This document shows, piece by piece, positions 41,159 through 47,208 of a DNA stretch of 47,208 nt. The stretch covers positions 1-47,208 of the forward strand of contig JAFAGA010000039.1 of the NCBI GenBank assembly GCA_023423045.1. The letters run 5' to 3'. The notes under the pieces were generated by a model. It had not been told where the DNA came from, ran no database searches, and worked only from the letters and a program-made list of their open reading frames with translations. The position numbers were made by a program, and so were the translations under genes. This DNA is from Bacillota bacterium (GTDB taxonomy: Bacteria > Bacillota > Clostridia > Lachnospirales > Lachnospiraceae). Each line of letters starts with the position of its first letter. The first letter of the stretch is position 1.

Positions 41159-42418
41159 TTAATTAAATTCCGGCAGCAGTCCGTCCGTATCTTTCAAATT
41201 GCCCACCAGGGATATGGAGGCTGAGGATAGATTAAGATAACGGTTGGCAAATTCCTTTACACTTTCCAGGCTTACCTTGTCAACCCCACCGATCAGCTCC
41301 TCGATAGGAGTTAAGCGGCCGCGATTGAGCATCGCCTTGCCATTGGCATTCATTCTGCTCTTGGCGCTCTCGCTTCCCAGGATTAATTCGGTTTTTATCT
41401 GCTCCTTTGTCATGGACAGCTCTTCCGCAGTTACCCCCTTCTTCTTAATATCAGAGATAATTTGATTTATTTTCTTCACCACAGAGACCGTCTGGGAGGG
41501 ATTCATAGCCGCATAGATATGGAACAGGCCGGTCTCCCGATAGGAGCTGCCGTAGGAATAGATGGAATAGGTCAGCCCGCTGTTCTCCCGGATCTTCTGG
41601 AACAGTCTGGAATTCACGCTTCCGCCGAGAATGGAATTCAATACCGAGAGCACGAATCTCTCCTCTGAAAGATAGGAGATACATTGAAATGCTATATTGC
41701 AGTGCAGCTGTTCAATATCCTTATGGCGCCTGCATGAAACACGATTATATTCCGGCATGCTGACTTCTTTTCTGCCCGCACCGCTTTCCGCTCTTATTCC
41801 TCCAAACTTATCCTCCAGCAGCTTTAGGACGGAACTCTCTTCAAACCGCCCGGCCACGGAGATGATAATATTCTCACCGACATAATAGGTATCCATAAAA
41901 TTCATTATCTGTTCTTTTGTCACTCTCCTGACATTCTTCTTTGTGCCGGAGATCATATATCCCAAGGGATGATTCTTCCATATCCTCTGCTGAAGCAGTT
42001 CGTGAACCAGATCCTCGGGTGAGTCGTCGTACATGTCAATTTCCTCAATGATGACGCCTTTTTCCTTCTTCAGCGCCTTCTCATCAATAAGGGAATTCGT
42101 GAGCATATCCGAGATGATATCAACCGCTATGGGCAGATGCTCGCTTAAAGTGGTCGCATAATAGGAGGTGCATTCCTTGCTGGTAAACGCATTCATGTTT
42201 CCCCCGATTCTTGCCATCTCATCGGCGATCTGCTTTGCATTGCGGGTCTTCGTTCCCTTAAAGAGCATGTGTTCTATGATATGAGCAATACCGTTGTTAC
42301 TTTCATCTTCATTGGCTGAGCCTGCTTTAACCCAAATACCGAAGGATGCACTTTGCAGATATGGTAATACTTCTGTTACTACGGTAATCTTGTTAGATAG
42401 CTGATTAATGTTCGTCAT
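41159..42418 (-). CDS. M16 family zinc peptidase (YmxG-like)
   Basis: 419 residues. The inverted zinc motif HxxEH is HIIEHMLFKGT, with the distal Glu in EEIDMYDD; the second, inactive half carries NSILGGSVNSRLFQKIRENSGLTYSIYS. Both halves of the M16 fold are present, as in processing peptidase-like proteins encoded near pnp in Firmicutes. Substrates are not established. The start ATG 42418 follows GGAAGGGA. It lies on the pnp strand, with the TraB-domain gene in between. Confidence 0.92.
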   Translation of the reverse strand: MTNINQLSNKITVVTEVLPYLQSASFGIWVKAGSANEDESNNGIAHIIEHMLFKGTKTRNAKQIADEMARIGGNMNAFTSKECTSYYATTLSEHLPIAVDIISDMLTNSLIDEKALKKEKGVIIEEIDMYDDSPEDLVHELLQQRIWKNHPLGYMISGTKKNVRRVTKEQIMNFMDTYYVGENIIISVAGRFEESSVLKLLEDKFGGIRAESGAGRKEVSMPEYNRVSCRRHKDIEQLHCNIAFQCISYLSEERFVLSVLNSILGGSVNSRLFQKIRENSGLTYSIYSYGSSYRETGLFHIYAAMNPSQTVSVVKKINQIISDIKKKGVTAEELSMTKEQIKTELILGSESAKSRMNANGKAMLNRGRLTPIEELIGGVDKVSLESVKEFANRYLNLSSASISLVGNLKDTDGLLPEFN

Positions 42419-42540
42419 ACCGGTCCCTTCCCTTTCTAAGCATAATTAATCCGTACAGCAAGTTCCATACACAACCCTGTTTCTGTAATTTGTTAACCAA
42501 AATGCTAATACTTGGACTGTAATACTATAATTTAAGCATA

Positions 42541-42711
42541 AAAAGCACCGGAGATGCTTTACGATACAAGATATTGATATGCAAGCGTGCTTGCAATAGC
42601 AATAGCCTGTATCCGAAAATGGTATGCGGTACGTATTTTGATACAAGATATTGATGGTAAGCTTGCTTACCGAGCGATATATTGTATTAAAATAACGCCG
42701 AAGGTGCTTTT
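42541..42711. repeat. 171-bp MITE-like element with terminal inverted repeats
   Basis: AAAAGCACC (42541-42549) and GGTGCTTTT (42703-42711) form terminal inverted repeats. Inside, the 16-mer GATACAAGATATTGAT occurs twice (42563-42578, 42640-42655). Each copy is followed by a hairpin of the same form but different sequence: TGCAAGC-gt-GCTTGCA and GGTAAGC-tt-GCTTACC. No reading frame stands out. Together with the terminators to its right it fills the gap 42419-42904. Confidence 0.7.
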
Positions 42712-42759
42712 GATGTTTAAATTATTCTATCATATTTTACCCCTGTTTACAACAAACAA

Positions 42760-42866
42760 AACAAGGCCCGAAATGATCTCTTTGTGAGTCATTGTCAGGC
42801 CCTGTTATCCATAATTCAAGAGACAAACCGTCTGTCTGCTTGAAGCTGCCAGATCATTTGTCTCTT
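42760..42866 (-). terminator. Two tandem terminator hairpins after the TraB-domain gene
   Basis: First on the minus strand is AAGAGACAAA/TTTGTCTCTT (42818-42827 / 42857-42866), about 40 nt after the stop. Next is AACAgGGCCTGACAATGA pairing imperfectly with TCATTTCGGGCCTTGTT (42760-42806), followed by TTGTTTG. Confidence 0.75.
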
Positions 42867-42904
42867 TTAACATCGTAATATTATTTCCTTGAGCAGTTTT
42901 GATT

Positions 42905-44356
42905 CTATTGAATCTGTGTAATGGTATAGCCTCTGCCCTTCAATATATCAATCGCACTGTCTTTTCCTAAGTAATGGCCGCTTCCTACCACTATAAAATA
43001 GGTTTTATTTCCTTCTGCCTTTAATAATCCCTCAATATAGTCCGCCATAGTCTTATTACGTTTGAAGAACAGCTTATCATAGAATTCCTCCATGAGCTTT
43101 CTCTCTTTTTCAGCGCTGCTGTCCTCTAACATATCCTGGTATTCGTATTCAAAGGAGGTATATTCTTCAAACTTCTCGGCATCTCCCTTGCGCCATAGCT
43201 CAAGCATATAGTTCAATTCCCCCGCCGAAGACTTGCCGGTACCTTCCACAACCCGGGTAACCGCATCGATTGTGCTATTCAAAAGATACTCTTCCAACTC
43301 GTCGGAAAAGCTGTCCAGCATCTCTGCCTGGGCTTTATAGCCTTCCAATTCCAGAACAGGCTTTCCGTTAAGAACTGCATCTGTTAAGAAATTCATGTCA
43401 ATTCCAAGGGCGGCACCTGCCGTAGCTTCTGATACTGAGCCGGTATCCGTTGCTGCCAGGGCATTAAAGGATATGTAGATATACCAGGGCTTCAGCATCG
43501 AAATCTGCTGTTCGCTGCTGCCATAGTTCTTCGCAAATGCGACAACCTTATCATAGGTCTCCTCAGAAACATGATCCTTCAGGGTGGTTCCATCCGTATA
43601 GATCGCCATATTCAGCACTTCCATGGCTCCGGATTGATCAAACATGTTTAACTCAACACCTAATGCCTCTGAAGCATGGTAGGCATTCCAAATCTTATTG
43701 CTGAAGGGATAGATTTTGGTGGTAGCCATATGAATAGAACCCAGCATGTATACCGTATTGCCGTTTGCCTTTGCTTCCCATAAGAGGCCCTTGCTTGCGG
43801 CATCCAGTTTATCATAGATATGGGTTACCAGCCTGGTAGCCAATACGCAGGCCTGCTCGACGGAACAAGTCTTCGTCAGTCCCAGCTCACCGTTCTTACC
43901 GGTATAGATGCCGTTGGCCTTCATATAATCAACAACCTTAGCATCCTTCAGTCCCAGATCCTTGCTAAAAGTAAAAGCTCCCGCCGTATTAAACAGATAG
44001 TTCATTACCTCTTCCACTGTCATTTTGGCCGGCATATTATAGAAAATATAGCCGCTTTCCTGGACGCATTCCGTATCCAGCAGCTTGCCTCTGAGTCCCC
44101 CCATCAGCACTCTCATCTTAGCAGGAGTAATTGCTTTGGTCATGTCCTTCTCATACCAGGTCGCAGGGTACAGGCCATAGGTATCCGCAACTACCAGATC
44201 CGCCAGAGCCCAATCGCTATAGTTTTGACCTGCGGCAAAGCTTTCCAGTTCCACTTTGGCCGGAGAGCTGTCCGTCGCCGCCAATACCTGACCCGCAGGC
44301 AGCATGCTGATACATAACATGAGAACCAGAAGTAAAGATAATAATCGCTTTTTCAT
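42905..44356 (-). CDS. Secreted TraB/GumN-domain protein with N-terminal SLH-like region
   Basis: 483 residues. A signal peptide (MKKRLLSLLLVLMLCISMLPAGQVLA) is followed by ~150 residues resembling degenerate S-layer homology motifs (WALADLVVADTYGLYP, DAKVVDYMKANGIY). Then comes the TraB/GumN domain (about 190-483) with NTVYMLGSIHMATTKIYPF and the closing VVGSGHYLGKDSAIDILKGRGY; the two GxxH motifs are thought to form a metal-dependent peptidase site (Tiki-like fold). The substrate is unknown. AAGGATGAATT precedes ATG 44356. Confidence 0.87.
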   Translation of the reverse strand: MKKRLLSLLLVLMLCISMLPAGQVLAATDSSPAKVELESFAAGQNYSDWALADLVVADTYGLYPATWYEKDMTKAITPAKMRVLMGGLRGKLLDTECVQESGYIFYNMPAKMTVEEVMNYLFNTAGAFTFSKDLGLKDAKVVDYMKANGIYTGKNGELGLTKTCSVEQACVLATRLVTHIYDKLDAASKGLLWEAKANGNTVYMLGSIHMATTKIYPFSNKIWNAYHASEALGVELNMFDQSGAMEVLNMAIYTDGTTLKDHVSEETYDKVVAFAKNYGSSEQQISMLKPWYIYISFNALAATDTGSVSEATAGAALGIDMNFLTDAVLNGKPVLELEGYKAQAEMLDSFSDELEEYLLNSTIDAVTRVVEGTGKSSAGELNYMLELWRKGDAEKFEEYTSFEYEYQDMLEDSSAEKERKLMEEFYDKLFFKRNKTMADYIEGLLKAEGNKTYFIVVGSGHYLGKDSAIDILKGRGYTITQIQ

Positions 44357-44520
44357 AATTCATCCTTCCCTTTCTACTTGCAGTCTCTTCTGAATATTAT
44401 TACCTGAATGCTGCCGCTTCCATATCCGGCTATATCTGTAATAAATTCACAATAACTATGATAAGCTTAATCCCCTGGAAAGTCAAGTTAAGGTATGATT
44501 AAAAAATCTTAAAAGGGCTT

Positions 44521-44557
44521 AAAAAGGGCTGCTCCAGCCATCTGTCTGAAGCAGCCC
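44521..44557 (-). terminator. Rho-independent terminator of pnp
   Basis: On the minus strand GGGCTGCTTCAG pairs with CTGGAGCAGCCC (complements of 44546-44557 and 44526-44537) and is followed by TTTTTAAG, about 30 nt after the pnp stop. Confidence 0.92.
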
Positions 44558-44585
44558 CAAGGGATCATAGCTTATTATTTATTCT

Positions 44586-46673
44586 TTACTCGGCATCCTT
44601 GATGCTGAAGCTGACTCTGCCCATCTTATCCTGACCAAGGCATACCACCTTTACGATATCTCCCAGGGTCAATACATCCTCCACATGCTCTACTCTGCGC
44701 TTCGCAATCTTGGAGATGTGAACCATACCCTCTTTGCCGGGAGCAAACTCAATAAAGGCACCGAAATCCTTAATGCTGATAACCTTACCGGTGTAGTGCT
44801 TGCCTTCCTCGAATTCGGTCACAATCATCTTAACCATCTCAATTGCCTTCTGGATGCTCTCCTTATCGAGTCCGCATACGGATACCGCACCATCATCGGT
44901 AATATCAATCTTTACTCCGGTCTGGTCAATAATGGCATTAATGGTCTTGCCTCTCTGACCAACCACTTCACCGATCTTGGAAGGATCAATCTTGATCTGA
45001 ACGATCTTCGGTGAGTAAGGACCAACTTCCGGTCTCGGCTCTGAAATCACGGGAGCCATAACATCATCCAGAATATAGGTTCTTGCTTCCTTGGTTCTAT
45101 AGATGGCTTTCTCAATAATCTCCCTGGTCAAGCCATGAATTTTGATATCCATCTGAATCGCTGTAATACCCTTGTGGGTACCTGCAACCTTAAAGTCCAT
45201 ATCTCCGAAGAAATCTTCCAGTCCCTGGATATCAGTTAAAAGAATATAATCATCATCCGTCTCTCCGGTTACCAGACCAACAGAGATACCTGCAACCATT
45301 CCCTTAATCGGAACACCTGCCGCCATCAGCGACAAGGTGGAAGCACAGATGCTTCCCTGGGAGGTGGAACCATTGGATTCCAATACCTCGGAAACGGTAC
45401 GGATAGCATAGGGGAATTCCTCTTCGCTGGGAAGAACCGGAACTAAAGCTTTCTCCGCCAGTGCTCCATGACCGATTTCTCTTCTTCCGGGTCCTCTGGA
45501 GGGCCTGGTCTCTCCTACGGAATAGGAGGGGAAATTGTAGTGGTGCATATAACGCTTTCCTGTCTCGTTCTCGTCAATGCCGTCCAATCTCTGAGTCTCA
45601 GCCAACGCTCCCAGAGTCGTGATGGTAAGCACCTGGGTCTGACCGCGGGTAAACATGCCGGAACCGTGGGTTCTGGGCAGTACATCTACTTCCGCTGCAA
45701 GTCTTCTGATCTCTTCAATTTTTCTGCCGTCCGGACGCTTCTGATCCTTTAAGATCATCTTGCGCACCGTCTTCTTCTCAAATTTATAGATGGCCTCTCC
45801 CAACAGCGGAAGCCATTCCGGATGAGTCTCCTCATATCTGGCTGCCAGGCGGTCCGTTATCTCCCTGATATTGGCTTCTCTTACCTGCTTTTCATCGGTA
45901 AATACGGCAACCTCCATAGCCTCAGGCGTGATAAAGCTTACCATATCCTCATATAACTCTGCAGGAGTATCACATACAATATAACCGTGCTTCGGTTTAC
46001 CTACCTCGGCAACAATCGTTTCGATAAATTCGATGATCTTCTGATTCATCTCATGGGCTGCAAAGATAGCCTCAATCATCTTGTCCTCCGGCAGCTCATC
46101 CGCTCCGGCCTCGATCATAATTACCTTTTCCTTGGTAGAAGCAACCGTAAGAGCCAGTGTTGACTGCTCTCTCTGGGCAGAGGTAGGATTAAATACCAGC
46201 TGTCCATCCACCATACCCACCATAGTGGATGCGGTGGGTCCCTCAAAAGGAATGTCGGAGATGCTGGTTGCGATTGCAGAGCCAAGCATTGCCGTTACCT
46301 CCGGGGAACAATCCTGATCCACACAAAGAACCAGATTGTTCAGGGTTACATCATTGCGGTAATCCTTCGGGAACAAAGGCCTCATAGGACGGTCTATTAC
46401 GCGGGAAGTAAGCACCGCATTCTCGGAGGGCTTGCTCTCTCTCTTTATGAAGCCTCCCGGGATCTTGCCTACAGCATATAATTTCTCTTCATATTCCACA
46501 CTTAAGGGGAAGAAATCAATTCCCTCCCTGGGTTTATCCGATGCGGTTGCAGTAGATAATACCACGGTATCACCGTAATGCATTAATGCCGCACCATTGG
46601 CCTGTGCTGCCACTCTTCCGATATCTACGGTAAGAGTTCTTCCGGCTAATTCCATTGAATAACTTTTGTGCAT
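44586..46673 (-). CDS. pnp: Polynucleotide phosphorylase
   Basis: 695-residue 3'-5' exoribonuclease and RNA polymerising enzyme. Domains: RNase PH-like 1 (about 1-220, with GKIPGGFIKRE and SRVIDRPMRPLFP), a helical linker, RNase PH-like 2 (about 310-540, with RTHGSGMFTRGQTQVLT and DIQGLEDFFGDMDFKVAGT), KH domain (IGEVVGQRGKTINAII, GxxG loop GQRG) and S1 domain (GKVISIKDFGAFIEFAPGKEGMVHISKIA). AAGGAG precedes ATG 46673. In most Firmicutes rpsO lies directly upstream; here it does not, and a structured leader is found instead. Confidence 0.98.
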   Translation of the reverse strand: MHKSYSMELAGRTLTVDIGRVAAQANGAALMHYGDTVVLSTATASDKPREGIDFFPLSVEYEEKLYAVGKIPGGFIKRESKPSENAVLTSRVIDRPMRPLFPKDYRNDVTLNNLVLCVDQDCSPEVTAMLGSAIATSISDIPFEGPTASTMVGMVDGQLVFNPTSAQREQSTLALTVASTKEKVIMIEAGADELPEDKMIEAIFAAHEMNQKIIEFIETIVAEVGKPKHGYIVCDTPAELYEDMVSFITPEAMEVAVFTDEKQVREANIREITDRLAARYEETHPEWLPLLGEAIYKFEKKTVRKMILKDQKRPDGRKIEEIRRLAAEVDVLPRTHGSGMFTRGQTQVLTITTLGALAETQRLDGIDENETGKRYMHHYNFPSYSVGETRPSRGPGRREIGHGALAEKALVPVLPSEEEFPYAIRTVSEVLESNGSTSQGSICASTLSLMAAGVPIKGMVAGISVGLVTGETDDDYILLTDIQGLEDFFGDMDFKVAGTHKGITAIQMDIKIHGLTREIIEKAIYRTKEARTYILDDVMAPVISEPRPEVGPYSPKIVQIKIDPSKIGEVVGQRGKTINAIIDQTGVKIDITDDGAVSVCGLDKESIQKAIEMVKMIVTEFEEGKHYTGKVISIKDFGAFIEFAPGKEGMVHISKIAKRRVEHVEDVLTLGDIVKVVCLGQDKMGRVSFSIKDAE

Positions 46674-46730
46674 AGTTATTGTCTCCTTTTCTAAATTTAA
46701 AGTAGCTTAGAGCCGGAGGTACCGAAACAA

Positions 46731-46795
46731 CTGAAAAATCCACCGGAACACCGGCTGCCGCTCATGAATCATCTGCCGGCCGATAGCCTTTTCAG
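46731..46795 (-). promoter_or_regulatory. Structured 5' leader of pnp
   Basis: CTGAAAA (46731-46737) and TTTTCAG (46789-46795) close a 65-nt structure with inner CCGGC/GCCGG pairs, 58 nt upstream of the pnp start. PNPase is known to autoregulate through a leader stem in E. coli; whether this stem does so is inference. Nothing else is seen in 46674-46945 except an AT-rich stretch that could hold the promoter. Confidence 0.5.
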
Positions 46796-46945
46796 AAGTC
46801 TCGGGATGTCCCCCTGTCACTCTAACTATAATATTATACCATTATTATTACCAATATGCTACAGTTTTTTTCACGCTTCTGCAATATCGGTTCTATAATA
46901 TCTTGATTACTGTCTAGCCAACAACGCTCTGGCTCCCTTTTATTT

Positions 46946-47208
46946 TCATTTCCCCCGGCGGGGCACACATCCGGAACTCTCCTCTTCACTGTATAGGTCA
47001 ATGTAACCTTCCACTGTTCCCTGATGAAATTCCAGGTTCTTTACTTCCTCATAATTTAGTAAAAGGCTTTTCTTTTTCCTAATATCTCTTTCAATTAGTA
47101 TATCGGCTCGTTTCGCCTGCCGAAAATAAGCCCGCACTCCGTTGGTACGTGCATGAGAAGCAAAGGGATACTTTTGTGTATTGGAAACCAACGCCCAGCC
47201 TCTCTTTT
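46946..47208 (-). CDS. C-terminal part of an unrecognised protein, cut by the window edge
   Basis: The minus-strand frame ending with a stop at 46946-46948 is open to the right edge (KRGWALVSNTQKYPFASHARTNG, then RAYFRQAKRADILIERDI, ending SSGCVPRRGK). A TTG at 47191 lacks a ribosome binding site and the frame continues past it, so this is probably the end of a longer gene. The composition is basic in the first half and acidic in the second. I recognise no family. Confidence 0.4.
   Translation of the reverse strand, partial: KRGWALVSNTQKYPFASHARTNGVRAYFRQAKRADILIERDIRKKKSLLLNYEEVKNLEFHQGTVEGYIDLYSEEESSGCVPRRGK

Overview
The window looks like a chromosomal segment of a spore-forming, low- to mid-GC Firmicute, most probably a Lachnospiraceae-type Clostridium. 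The reasons are the gene order rpsT / gpr-spoIIP-lepA-hemW / hrcA-grpE-dnaK-dnaJ, the sporulation genes gpr and spoIIP, strong AGGAGG ribosome binding sites almost everywhere, a CIRCE element, a threonyl T-box, and Clostridia-type families (YlzJ, TepA, YoaP, SLH-domain secreted proteins). All names come from reading the protein sequences; no database search was possible.

Region by region. 1-5.1 kb: the heat-shock operon hrcA-grpE-dnaK-dnaJ (minus strand, dnaJ cut by the window edge), with a sigma-A promoter and a perfect CIRCE operator. 5.1-5.7 kb: remnant of an MFS exporter. 5.7-13.0 kb: peptidase E, hemW, lepA, spoIIP, gpr (minus) and rpsT (plus), interrupted by palindromic intergenic repeats. 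13-19.9 kb: a secreted YcdB/SLH protein, a zinc-ribbon membrane protein, a decayed CheW pair, a nitroreductase, a truncated protein and two ABC-2 permeases without an ATPase. 20-23.6 kb: Nudix hydrolase, GyrI-like protein, ylzJ-tepA and an ArAE-type membrane protein.

23.7-27.4 kb (plus strand): a WYL regulator flanked on both sides by identical perfect AATATGAC-N8-GTCATATT palindromes, followed by a GyrI-like protein and a translationally coupled YoaP-type acetyltransferase / SPL-type radical SAM pair. This is the best candidate in the window for an uncharacterised regulated unit. 27.4-31.3 kb: a GGDEF/EAL protein with an altered GGDEF motif, and metY. 31.3-34.7 kb: an AraC regulator divergent from fucI-fucU, where fucU appears to start at an AUU codon. 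34.7-37.5 kb: a 2H phosphoesterase-like protein and thrS with its T-box. 37.8-41.0 kb: a BlaI/BlaR1-like pair with paired operators but no beta-lactamase, then an aldose epimerase. 41.1-46.7 kb: an M16 peptidase, a secreted TraB-domain protein and pnp with a structured leader. A partial unknown gene runs off the right edge.

The window is mostly housekeeping, but it shows repeated signs of gene decay (MFS stub, cheW with an internal deletion, truncated putative metallopeptidase, orphan ABC permeases). It also carries an unusual load of palindromic intergenic repeats, several of which share architecture or sequence with one another.
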